A program made the position numbers and the translations under genes. A stretch of DNA of 64,000 nt from Asterella californica (taxonomy: Eukaryota; Streptophyta; Marchantiopsida; Marchantiales; Aytoniaceae). Positions 12,786 to 24,700 of the stretch are shown piece after piece (position 1 is the stretch's first letter; every line of letters begins with the position of its first letter). The stretch lies in NCBI GenBank assembly GCA_036924285.1, contig JAYKYS010000008.1, forward strand, positions 16,477,001-16,541,000. The letters run 5' to 3'. The notes beneath the pieces are model-generated. The model was not told the DNA's origin and made no database searches. It saw only the letters and a list, made by a program, of their open reading frames with translations.

Positions 12786-15700
12786 TTAATAGTCTACACA
12801 TAAAAGCATCAAAAGTGTTTAGCAACAAAGAAAGCGGGATAAATCTGAATACGAGTTTTCTCATACATCTAGAAGATGATCATGCAGGTCAAATTAAAGG
12901 TACCATTCACGATCACAAGAGTAGTACGAAAAGAATGAAATGCAAGTATAGTTTCAAAATACATTTTATGTAACTCCGAACTTCTTCATGTCTAGAAACA
13001 TAAATGCAAGGAATCACTTTGACCTATTTGTCTAAATCACATCTGAAGTATAGTTTAAATTAAATATTTGACCATATCGTTTAATAAACATACAACAATA
13101 TTTCATAACGGAAAATTAAAACTTGTAAAATTACTACTGTATTACTTACTTTTGAACTTAACAAATTAGTATGAAATATCTTGTTTCTTTTCTAAAATAC
13201 AGTTTGAAAGAAATTACTATTTGGGATACAAGTACCCTATATTACTCTCACCTCTTTTCAGCGATGCTAATTAGTGACCCCAGCGAAAATAACACATGCA
13301 GTGTTGAAACTCAGTGTTGAGATTGAATGCCTACTGGTCTAGTCACTAGTGATGAGTTCGAACTGGCTGCATGTGGTTGAATGGACTCTAGATTCTCTGG
13401 AGTAAAAATACAGAAGTGACTTAGATACTACATGATGTGCGTTAATTTAAGACTATCCCTTATAAGCATTCTGCCCAATTTGCTTGTAAGTCAGTTCTTG
13501 TAATATAGGGAACTAACTTGCCCACATCAACATAAATTTAGAGAAATAGATGTCAGATTATCTGTAGATGTATTCGGGAATATAAAGTAGGGTTTATTTA
13601 CTCCTCGAACCTTATGCAAGTTCAAGGTACTTAAGATCTCTGGACTACGTCAGGGCATCCAACGAGACCCTGACGTTCAGGTCCTTGCGTTAGGAGACCA
13701 TTGTAATGTCATACACACAGAAGAAAATGCCTCATGTAAAAATATATAGTTTGGGTCTCGATGATGAACGAATATATCAAATTTCTTATGTGTTAAGGGG
13801 GGCATTATATTGATTAATGGATCTCTAGATCATTTTCTGTAACATGTTTCAAAGAAAAGAACAGTTCTCTAAATTCCTGAACAAGAAGAAGCTTAACTCG
13901 AGACCAGATAAATATGCACATGTGCTATTCTTTAGTAATATAGTGAATTTACTGAAGTCGTGAAGATAATTGTGGTTTAGAGTGGTGCGAAAGAGGGTTG
14001 TAGTTGTTTATCTCATTTATCTCATACTTTTCGTTATATATTCATGAACTCTAAGCGGAAAGATATAAGATCTCTCCATTGGATCTGTCAGTGACATTTT
14101 GTACTGCTATCCTTATTCACGAATACCGTATGGCACAATATCTTTGAGTCAACCAAGTAGGAAGTTCTTATTCACTCATTTGGCGAAAGCGTTACACTTC
14201 ACTCAAGCCCGGCACTGAAGATTCTAAGGAAGATGTCATTTAGATCTTTTTGTGCACTGAAGCTTTTCTCCTTCTCACACATGAACTGTATATCTTATCA
14301 TACCAACACCACCTTCTGATATTTCAGAACTACATTTCGTGAAGAAAATGCGAAATAGGTCAGCAGTACGGTAAGAGCAAAAATGCAGCGGTTTTAGAAT
14401 GGATTCCCACTCATTAATTTGACTTTTGAGAAAAAGAATGTGTCCATCAAACCTAAAAGTCCAGTCATTTCCAACGTAGAATTTCATAAAAGTTAAGGCA
14501 AAATAATATTTCTGTTCATGTATCTTCGAAGACATTATTTCTTACCATCAAATAAGTAAGAATTCATCTTCGTGGTGAAAAAAGAAAGAATAAACAATAA
14601 CTACTAGAGCAAGTGTTTTGTCAATATTGATGCTGAATCCGGAAACTTGAGGAGGTCTGATTTTAATCTCCCTCTTTTTAGACTTTGTAATTTTTTAAAA
14701 TATACTATTTTAATCAAATTAGTCTCCTAACTTTCCGAAGTAAAATAAAACTTATAGACGATGCTGATCAGCGAACCAAACAGAGCAAAAGACTCATACT
14801 CTCGAAGGGCTATGTATCCTGACGACACGCACCAGATTAAGATGAAAAACGTATCTACGTAACAAATCATACTTAAATTTATGTGCACTACTGAAAGAAA
14901 ATCACATAACCCAATTGAACATAAGAAGAGAGATACTCAAGAGACAACTTGAAAGTATTTATATTCCCTCGCATATCTGAATGAACGAACATGAGGCAAA
15001 CCCAAGAGGCATTTGAATGATAAAATGGATTTAATTTTTTTAGATACGAATGCATCATCCGAGAAAATAACAGGGTTGCACTCAGACATCACGCTGTGCA
15101 CTAGAGTGTCCTCATACTAGGCGGTGCTGCAATCGTCCAACTGTTCAAAACAAAGAAATCTGAAAAGGACATTCTCCCTGTGCGTACATGGAGAACTTGA
15201 AAACTATAAAATCGTCCATAATTCTGGTATGCTGTTCAAAGAACAAGATTATCCCTTGAGATTTGGAATCAGAGTAGAGTCAAGTGAATAAAAACAGACT
15301 GAGAACCTAAACTGACGACAAGAAAAAACAATTAGTCCGTGTCACTGTGTACTGCCATTGTTCCAATTTGGAGGGACAGCCAAATAAAGTGTCCTATAAG
15401 ATTACTTTTTCTCCGAGGTTTTTACTTGTACATCCTCCATTTTCCAAGAGTTGAACTAGAACTTATTCAGAGTGAAGTAATTTATTTATCTTGCTTCTCG
15501 TGAGTCTAAAGACGATGCAATGTTGAGCTGTATGTTAACTGATCCAGTGACAACGAAAGGACTACAAGCAAGAAGCTCTACTGTACGATGGACTTTCTGG
15601 AAACCTCCTGCTTACTCCAGCGCCAGCCTAGATCCTGCATCCCGTGTGATGTGTCCCGGCAACCTTTCTAGAAAACCTAAAGTGAAAAGTATTCGGAAAT

Positions 15701-17269
15701 GGTAAAAAACGCCACTGATTTAACACAAAAATCCGTCACCTGTACAAACCGTCGGCAAATTATAGATAAGCAGGCAAAACCTAGGCTGGGTCTGGTTTAC
15801 TCTACTCTAGTCCGAAAAGCGTTGTACAAGTAAATTAGATCACTGTAATTACTTTCTAGTTCAACTCTGGAAACTGGGGATGTACAAGTAAAAACCTCCT
15901 TCTTTCCTCTCAAACCGGCAAAACTGACTGGAAGACTGACAGTACTCCCACTTCTAATCAGTTCTTCAGAACTATTTGTTCGTCTTGATGTGTTTTGTCT
16001 ATCGATAGAGCCAAATAAGTAAATCGAGGTAACAATCAGAACCTTCTTGTTAGTATACTGTCTAGCTTTCCCCCTAAACGGGAGGAAAGCTAGAGAGTGT
16101 ACTTGGATTCCCTTATTTAATTTTCTAGAGAGAGAGGAGGAGCACATACCGCTAGCGTGATCGTCGTCACGTCTTGTTCAACTGCTGCAAGGCACAAGGA
16201 ACTCTTGCTGCTCCTGTCGCAACTTCTTGTACCTATCTTCAGATCCTGTCATCCAAATAGAACTTTCGTGGGGCAGACTTGTACAGTTAGGTTTGACACG
16301 CGGGCCGATTCCGCCGTGGTTTTATGTTAAAATACAGTTAGGTTTGACAGGACGTACGAAATTAGCTCTAGATTAGAAAAACATTCTACCATTTTGTCAA
16401 ACAAAGTGGGTTGGAAACTCAAAAGATGGGGAAGAATAGGTTGACCGCGGATTTGCACGATATGTTATTGGGCCTCTCTGGGTCTTCTAGAAGAACGCAC
16501 GCACACACACTATTAACTACGACGACTTGATGAGACTCTCACCTAAATGATTCAGGGCATAACGCGAAAGCTTTGAAGGAGATCTCAGGACATTGGACAG
16601 AAGCTGCGAAGTATTCCACATGATCGTCGGTGCAACAACGTTTCAACTCAATTATGGAACTGTTGACATACAAGTCCATGTACGATCTATCAAGTAAAAC
16701 CAAGATGCTGACTCAGGTTTCCGGACTCTTCTCCTCCTTCAAGTAAAACATGGTCCCCGGAAAAAACTCCTGCAAACGACAGAAGAGGTCTCCGCAAGGA
16801 ATCTTCGTTAGTACTGCTGGACCAGTGCAACCCTAATGGAGAAGTACAGCGCTTTAGGACTTGTTGCTTATATGTTGTCTTCTGATGTGGGGTATCTACC
16901 GAAATTGTGAAGCAGGAACCGAGGAAGGAATAAATATTATACAGAAATTTACTTGATAGCATCCTTAATACGTTAGTCGGACTTGACATAAATTAACTTG
17001 ACTTTACTTTTTTGACTTTACTTTTCTTAAGTGTATTGTTTCATTTTACCTTTGACTTGCAACAGCAAGTTTAGTAGGTACAAATGTTACGCATTCAGTA
17101 GGTAAAAATGTTACGTCATCTGAATGCGAGACGTGTATGTTAGCTGTAATTATATACTTACGCACGAAGTTGATTTTTAAATATCATTATAACAGATTAT
17201 CTATTAATATTATTTTTTACTTGTCTGTGTACAATGTCTCACATGGTAATATTATTGAACTTGCTGTTG
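12786..17269. other. Gene-poor stretch, no gene recognised
   Basis: Short frames occur on both strands (for example 14275-14535 minus, 15797-16147 minus, 16690-16989 minus) without recognisable domains or consistent coding bias. A weak B-box-like GAGTTCGAACTGG lies near 13357. A foldback at 16052-16102 pairs CTAGCTTTCC with GGAAAGCTAG. Confidence 0.4.
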
Positions 17270-17355
17270 AAGGTGCGTTCAAGTAATATAATATTAATAG
17301 AGGGCGATGTCAGTTCTGACAAACGTATTAAGGATGTGGTCAAGTAAATCTCTGA
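17270..17355 (+). repeat. 30-bp-phased iteron repeat, variant copy
   Basis: TCAAGT/GTCAGT-type motifs are centred on the C at 17280, 17311 and 17341, so 30-31 bp apart. This is the phase seen in the copies at 3751, 18293 and 48391. It lies immediately beyond the LTR-like repeat of the gypsy remnant. Confidence 0.5.
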
Positions 17356-17364
17356 ATTACTGTA

Positions 17365-17875
17365 AACACTACAACTTAGAAAATTCTAACTAGTTTGGGA
17401 AAGCCTAACTTCTTTGGTCACCCTTAAACAAAACTAGTTGACAATTTCTAAACATTTTACTTAAGACTCTAACTTCCTAACTTATAAGTATTCACATCTA
17501 CTTATTGAGTCATCTGAAGCTCACTTTCTAGTCGCAACCTGATTTGACTTGGACGCACGGCTAAGTTTATCTTGCAGTTAGAAAATTACAACATAAGATC
17601 ACCCCAAGCCCCAAGGCAAGTGTAAACTATTCACACTCGCTTTGCAAACACTAAAACAAACCTAAGTCTTGATTTAGATGCTTATCCAAACCCACTCACT
17701 TCCTTTGAATGTGATATGTTTCTCCTCTTGAAAACATCTTCGGTATCCGATGAGAACTAATCATAGCCACGCACTACCAATACACTTAGATAATTTTCAA
17801 GAAACAAATTCTTTATTTTCATAAAATATAAGTCAAAGTTATAGAGTCCATCCGTCCAAATCGTCTCAAGTTGCT
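17365..17875 (-). repeat. LTR-like repeat 3' of a gypsy remnant (copy 1)
   Basis: About 500 bp here align collinearly by eye, at roughly 80% identity, with 57715-58212. Shared blocks include AAACAAAACTAGTT, TACTTAAGACTCTAACTT, AACTTATAAGTATTCACA, CTGATTTGACTT and AAATATAAGTCAAAG. In both places the block directly follows, on the minus strand, gypsy polyprotein sequence, which fits a 3' LTR or the 3' untranslated end of the element. LTR termini were not located precisely. Confidence 0.65.
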
Positions 17876-17879
17876 ACTC

Positions 17880-18292
17880 GTATGGTTCGTCGTTCCTTCA
17901 CTCCTCGTTGGAAAGAGATGTCCTCATCTTGTTAATGCCATTGTTGTCCTTGTTGCCGTTTGAAGAGATACAGTGCTTTGCTTGCATGTTCCAGATCTTC
18001 CTCTGGCACCCAAGTTTCATATGATATCCACGTCATTTGATCAAGTACTCCATTCAGTTAGATTTGCACAGCGATTTCAAAATGATCTCCATCTCTTATT
18101 TTGCTTCATCTTGCGCGACATCAGGTTGAGGCCTGAAAACTTGTTTGTGCTCCGGTCGCAAATCATCCTTGAAGTACTTCCTTAATAAAGAAACATGGAA
18201 GGTCGGATACAACTGTCACTCTAGAGGAAAGTCTAAAGTATAGACATCTTCATGCGAATTGTTGACAATCATAAAGGATCTCGTAAACTTGT
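17880..18292 (-). pseudogene. Gypsy chromovirus 3' end: integrase C-terminus and broken chromodomain
   Basis: Read on the minus strand from 18290, the conceptual protein has the integrase C-terminal block of plant chromoviruses (FHVSLLRKYFKDD, then a linker). A chromodomain relic follows: EYLIK, a stop in place of the conserved Trp, then RGY, and after a frame change TWVPEEDLEHASKAL. Several stops make it non-functional. It shows that this gypsy family carried a chromodomain, a part missing from the copies at 1-3630 and 58213-59060. Confidence 0.8.
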
Positions 18293-18369
18293 CGAATCAA
18301 ATAATGCAGAGTTAAGAAGGATGGAGTCTAAGTTCTAAAATCTTATTAGGGGTGCAATAAAGTAAATTG
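18293..18369 (+). repeat. 30-bp-phased iteron repeat, copy 2
   Basis: Motifs ATCAAAT, GTCTAAGT and CAATAAAGT lie near 18296, 18326 and 18356. The inter-motif blocks (TAATGCAGAGTTAAGA, CTTATTAGGGGTG) match the copies at 3751 and 48391. It abuts the gypsy remnant. Confidence 0.6.
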
Positions 18370-19795
18370 CATGAACGAACATGGCTCTACATGAGCGCGT
18401 ACTTTTACAAACAATTATAGTACGAAGCTGTTTTTGTTGCAAGGTAATGACAATATGGATCTCCATGGTTGGACCGCTGGGTGCAAAGGTAGCTGTTCGA
18501 GTTGCAAGTTATCGACTATAAGCGTTTGACTGGTTCAAAAGCTAGGTATGATAGACGTCCATAACACTCAACTTGAATGAGATTCGTTCATTTTGGAACA
18601 CGAGATAGACAGTCGATGTCGTTAGACTTCTAAAAGGGCCTTTACAAATACCTATCTCTTGTCTCATCTGCAAAAGTAGACACATGCAACCGTCTAGACT
18701 GTCGATGGATGAGACTTCGGTCAAGCTCATTTTTAAAACATATGTCTCGATATGATATTTGAATTATTGTGATTCCAATAAACATTTATCATAATGTGAC
18801 GTGACAGTGGAAACTTACGTGGCTGAAAATATTATCTCTCGAAGTTAGATCTGGTTTGTTTTCAGAGAACTGAGAGATTTAACTTTTATACAAAAAGTGC
18901 TTTGAGTGACTACTTCTTCATCTTAACTTGAAATATGTGAAATAAAAAATCAAATTATAGTTATTCATCAGCGTTACAAATTACTGATTCATCTCGAAAC
19001 AAACTACTTATGGAATGAAAGAGAATCTTTTCTTGATACTCAAATAAAGCGAGGAACTCATACTCGAGGTTCAAAGAGCATTTGTAACTAAAACTACAAA
19101 TCCTTATGAATACAGTAATGCATTTTGATGATAATCTATTCAATTGTCTTTCTATGGTCTGCGTTTGTTGCTCAAATTTTTAGAATCAAACAACATATAC
19201 TATTATCATAATTTTATCTAGGTATTAGTTTTGATCAAACTGGCATATTAGTTTACAAAAGTTTGATGAGACCTGATTACCAAATAAATACTTTAAAAGA
19301 TTGAGACTCAGATCGATACATACGACAAGACTTGGATGGGCTGAGCTTTGGATCGGTATATAGTCTGGTTGGAATGGGTCGAGGTTTTGTAAACATCCCT
19401 AAAGCGGGAACACGATATATATGTTGATGCCGCTGAGCCTATGATCGAGAGCACCTGTAGACCGGAGCCATATAAGAAGGTTATTAGTCACCGGCATTCA
19501 AGAGACACCGAAGGACAAAATGATGATATACACTGGAACCGTCACGCGTATGTGAACTGGAAATGAGAAACGATTCAGCTTGTAAGAATGATGCCACTCG
19601 CTTTTGCTTCGGACAGAAAGGTAAATGGATAATTCCGGGATATCCTCCGAACCGTCTGCCCGAATTTACTCTACAGGTTTTCAGGTCAGATGCACGGTCC
19701 ATGAGGCACCGTTAACAATTTCAGAAAGTCAGACATATCCTGCACTTCGTCAAATGCACCTCATGCGGGAGAAACTTCTAAGTCTTTCTTCACTG
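18370..19795. other. Intergenic stretch, no gene recognised
   Basis: Only short frames; nothing identifiable on either strand. Confidence 0.4.
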
Positions 19796-19800
19796 ACGAA

Positions 19801-19882
19801 ACACGAAATAGCTCCCAAGGATCCATAACTTGCAAGGATCCAATAACGGCAAGTTATGGGATCCTTGGGAGCTATTTCGTGT
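19801..19882. repeat. Long near-perfect hairpin (33-34 bp arms)
   Basis: The left arm 19801-19833 starts ACACGAAATAGCTCCCAAGG, and the right arm 19849-19882 is its reverse complement with one extra base. The 15-nt loop repeats part of the arm (AAGGATCCAATAAC against AAGGATCCATAAC). No coding frame follows the structure. It could be a foldback element or a source of a hairpin RNA, and the near-identity of the arms suggests a young inverted duplication. Confidence 0.7.
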
Positions 19883-20081
19883 CATCTTCAATTTGGAACT
19901 TTATTTCTTAGCCAAAACCCAGATCTTCATAGCTGTCCTGAGATACCTACTCCTTCATTTACCCTCACGTTTCATTGACGTTCTGTCTTGCTACACACAT
20001 GAGACTAAGTACTTACATAAGGCTGTGGCAGAATTGAACCACAGAAGGTGAGGAACCAGAAAACTAGAAAACTATGTGGAA

Positions 20082-20149
20082 CCAGAAAATTATGTACTGG
20101 TACGGAGTTGTCGTGCCAGAAAACTATGTACTGGTACGGAGTTGTCGTG
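20082..20149. repeat. Tandem duplication, 34 bp x 2
   Basis: Two units starting CCAGAAAANTATGTACTGG (20082-20115 and 20116-20149) differ at one base. A partial third unit precedes them near 20055-20081. Confidence 0.85.
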
Positions 20150-20154
20150 ACCGA

Positions 20155-20348
20155 CGACCTATTCCTTGGCGCTTCAATCTAAGACAGGTGTGATGATAAG
20201 CTCCAATGATACAGAAACGGTTCGAAGCAGCTACAGAAACTGTTTAGAACGACCTCTTATTCCTGCGCGCTTCAATCTAAGAAAGGTGTGGTGATAAGCT
20301 CCAATAATACAGAAACGGTTCGAAGCAGCTAGAGAAACTGTTTAGAAC
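20155..20348. repeat. Tandem duplication, about 97 bp x 2
   Basis: Units 20155-20249 and 20250-20348 share CGCTTCAATCTAAGA, GATAAGCTCCAAT, ATACAGAAACGGTTCGAAGC and GAAACTGTTTAGAAC in the same order, with few differences. It adjoins the 34-bp duplication, so this stretch has been a local slippage or duplication hot spot. Confidence 0.85.
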
Positions 20349-21729
20349 CGACCCACATTCCCTAACACGACGTCCTAAGAGATTTAAGTGTACTATCCAA
20401 GTCACCGTCTTGGACCACATGACAATGTTCAAGACCCGGATAAAACAACAAAAGCGGTGCCTGCTTAAACTGGGGCAAGCCAACATGCAAACTTCGCTCA
20501 TAATGCCTAAGCTTGGTTGCTACAGTACCCCTGTCAGTCTTCTGAATTCCGATGTCCACAGCTACCAAGGTGAACCACACACGATGAAATAATCCATTAT
20601 CAAGGCACGTTATGAGGCCCGAGCTCCTTGCTTGGGGTAAAATAACCTCCTTGTCTTCTTGTAAGCGAACTTATAACTGCGGCAGAATCACTTCTGGGCA
20701 CTTCCAATAGTGACCCCTCCTGATCTTTAGCGAGGATGAAGCTGCTTCTTGGTTTGAATGGTACAAGGTTTGATCAGCTTCGATCGTGGTCTCTTGTTTC
20801 AAGTCTGAAGACGGGACTCCAGCTTAAATAGGCCAAAAGTGCAACAAAGAACGACGTTCTTCTCTGAGAAAAATTAATAAGCATTAAAACAGTACCACCA
20901 CTAGCACATAAGAAACAAGTCATTTGACCAGACAAACATCTTCGAGGATTCGCGGAGTGATTCGGCTCAGAGAACAAACCTGAAAGTAACAAGCTGCGCA
21001 GTGATCTCAAATTTGGAATGAAAATCCGCAGCCATCGTCGAAACCATTTAAACATTGAATGTACATACTCCAACATACAAGACCATGCTTATACAGCAAG
21101 TCTATTCAGACAAACGACTTGCCCCGAGTAATGAAGTGATGAATAAACTACCCACTTGCACTTCGGTTGCTCATGGACATGTAAGCTACACTCACAATGA
21201 ATACTAGCTGATAGCCAGAAGGTAGCTAAGCAACCGACCAGCTAGAAATAATTAGACCCGAATCCGTGATATGCCAAATGATTTAAACGACATCGTATAC
21301 TCCCATCGAGGAACAACCTCACTCGTTAATTCAAAGGTCGAACACCAGACCCAACTTCCAACATCTTGACTTGACGTACGCCTGGAGATGCTGGACAAGC
21401 TGGCAATCCATACGCCCGCTATATCAGCAAATTACTTAGAGCCGCCAACTCCAGCTTGCTCAGCTTGCTCAGATTCGCCTCAGACAGAAGATCCTGGACC
21501 AGACTAGATGGTGATCAAAACACACTGCCGCTTGGTCCATTCCACGAAGTTGGAGGAAATGGATCATGTTCTAAAGCCCACAAAGTCTTGACAACGTGGT
21601 CTCATCAGAGGAGCTCCCGTATACTCCTGGTTGATCGGTCAACGAGGGTTTACCGGCAAGAGCTCATGATAACCATAACACTGCGAAGTCCTAAGATGAC
21701 CCGGTGTGGAGATATATGATTCCATGATC
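20349..21729. other. 3' flank of the transportin-SR gene
   Basis: Lies downstream of the stop codon of the minus-strand gene and should contain its 3' untranslated region in the higher-numbered part. No other gene was recognised. The polyadenylation site could not be placed. Confidence 0.4.
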
Positions 21730-24700
21730 TCAACGAACATGCGCGACAGTGAAGGTTACAGGCAGAAGAGCAGTCTGTACAGCTTCTCTAACTTTTTTGG
21801 TTCTCCGACACACTTCTGATATCTCTTCAGCTGATCTGGTCAACGGAGCAGAGTCTCTGCCACTAACGACCATGGATATTGCTTCGAGAAAACCTAATCC
21901 CTCGGAGTCCTTTACGACAGAGGCTGGCATCAGAGCTACTACTTCTTGGGCCCACTGAGCAACCAGTTGTCCGTACAAGCGTGTCATTGAGACCAACACC
22001 TGAATTACCTCGTCCATTCTGGATTCCGGTAGGGCTCCAACTAGACATGCAATGAGAAGTCTGGTCAAAGTAGGCCCAGCAGGTAGTACCACTGCATCCA
22101 CAGCTGCACGAAATTGCTTGCCGGAAGGAATTGTGGGAAGTTCGAATACATCCTGGAGAAAAGTCAGGATCGACCGGCAGGCCTCCCTGAAACGACCACC
22201 GACGAAGAGTGAGAGGAGTTGAGAGCTAACACGTGTAAATCATGGATTCTTATTAACCTATAACTTATATCGAACAGGAACGCACCTTGAAACTACTCTG
22301 ACATACATTTCACATGAAGATTTAGCCAACAAGAAAATATGCATGTCATGAGAATATACCTGTGTTGGATTGTTATCCCAGCCATAGCGCAGGTGAAAAG
22401 AGGAGCCATAATTGGTGAAGGGACCAATAGGCTGGGACAGTAGCGTATGCACCGCGATGCTAGTAGGAAGCAGTCATCCGCCACATCTGGTTTAGAGGTA
22501 AAATCCTGAAAGAAAGAACCTGAACACTGGTGAGTACGAGATTCAAGACACGTTCTGCCAAGTTCATGCATAAATCCTGCGTATTATAACCTAATCCAAT
22601 TGAGATGCTCATAATAACACATGAAAGACTTATCACCTGAATGTTCTGGAGGAGTCTGATTGTTTGCCCAAATAGGACCGAGATCAGGGTACCAAGGTAG
22701 CTGGCACAACCAGGATCAGCTCCGTAAACCTACAGAAGAATCAGTCCAGTTTAATATGCGTCACTTTATGCGACAGGACAAACTGAGAAAAGTATCTAAC
22801 TAAGGTTCGGAAAAGCAAGGACAAGAAGGATCTTCAAAAGCACACCTTAATTACTTCACTGGCTAAATAAAGATAACATGAGTGTTGTTGTTCCTGGTAA
22901 CGTTCTTGCAGCTCCTGGAGCAGCAGTCCCATTGTGGCTCCCAAAGATCTTCCACAATTGCGAACCTGATAATAAAGAACACAAACATATACACAGAAAA
23001 GAACACACATGTCAAAAGAGACGGTGCTTCATTACAATAAGTTTCGGGTAACCCTATACCATCAGACGGAAGTAGCCACTGTGCTAACATCAAAAATATC
23101 AAGTCAACTGCAGAGTCACCAAGTGACAGAGAAAGTTCTTACAGCATATCTGCACGCTCGACAGAGCCTCTCCATAGATTTACCATCACCAGCTCTCCTG
23201 TTTTACAACGAAGAAACTTATCAGTGTTAACACCAGGTACAGCAAATTCCATACCATTATATTATTCGCTGTCGAAGGTAGAGGGAATACTATCTCTTAT
23301 TGCAGCGTACGAAAGGTACTTGGTAAAACGTGTATAGCAAGACCGCAAAGTACATATGGCCGGGTAGACAACCAGACAGACATAAGCAATGTTGGAAGCA
23401 AAGAGAATACAGTCAGCTTGTGATTCTGTTGGTACTTACTGTACAAACACAAGCTTTAGGAGAGGCCACATTCTTTGGAATACACCGGCTAATACTTCTG
23501 GTTGTTTAAAGTAACTGCGCTCGCAATCAGGACCGAAGATTGGTCAGATAAAGTTAGAAAGCTCAAACACTATATCTAACGCGTGCCCATGAAACCAGCG
23601 ACAGAACACTTAGGAAACTCCCAACGGAAGACAGGATATATGTAGAACAAATCGCGGAACGAGGTTCGATTACTCACCGGAAAATATGGCTGATACGGTC
23701 AATGTGAACAATATATTGGTTTGCTGTGAAGGTCTGGGACGAGCCTGCTTGTTGAGCAGCAGCGACCAGTTTCTACGGAGGCACAAATGGCATGATTAAC
23801 AAAGCGACAGGAGACACGATTCTACCGAGATCCGAACGCCAACGTATGGAACATGAGTCCAGGCAAGCACCACCAAAACAGTATGAAGCAGTGACCAGAG
23901 AAGGACTAAACAAATCTTAAGGAGGCCAAACTCTTTAAAGATCCAGGCTTAGGACGGATTCATACTTCTAAGGGTGCTAGAACTGGGATGCATAATGCCT
24001 CTATTGCGCGTGGAAGCTTGTCTCCTGGCAAGGCACTCACTGCGATACTGCACACACGACAGGCATTCCCAATTTATGAGCAACAATTTCCAGAAACAAA
24101 GTAAAAGCACAAAAGCAACAATCAGGTTCACCAGCTAAAACTGGTGGAAGCTACGGTGGAACGGACATGATAAGATTAGAGCACCAGGTTGAATTCAAAC
24201 CTAAGACCCTCAACCAGCTGCAGCTCATCGTCAGAGGCAAGGTGAAAGTTTCCCTGCCCACTCATCACCTGTCGGTAAAGTTCAAGCAGCGCTTCCATGG
24301 AATGCTCAAGGTCTTTGCTGCATGCTGTATTCCAAATTGTCCACAACGGAGTCAGTCCCTGAAGCTCCACCTAGCGAGGAATGTGATCATGTTAACTGTC
24401 TTCAGAACTTGGAAGCGAGACATTCTAGCGTAGGGTAGGAACAATCGCCAAGCAGAGCGTTATTATATTCCACCAAAGACGATATATCGATCTTCAAACT
24501 ACCTATGGAAGTAACGTTCTATCTTTGCTGATTCCCATTCTGACTCCAGCTGAGATACTTCTGTATACTGCTCTGTTCTGCGACAGACGACTGCCCATGG
24601 TCAATGTAGTTAATGCTGCAAACGAGAAGCACCGGATTTGTCATTGTTGAGCCACTCACCATCACAAACATGCTTGAGAGCTAAAGCCGCCGCAGCACAA

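Noticed and set aside
21749..21958. Plus-strand frames inside 21.7-32.7 kb (for example 32155-32694)
   Set aside because: They are antisense to exons of the transportin-SR gene, whose reading frame is supported by family motifs and splice sites.
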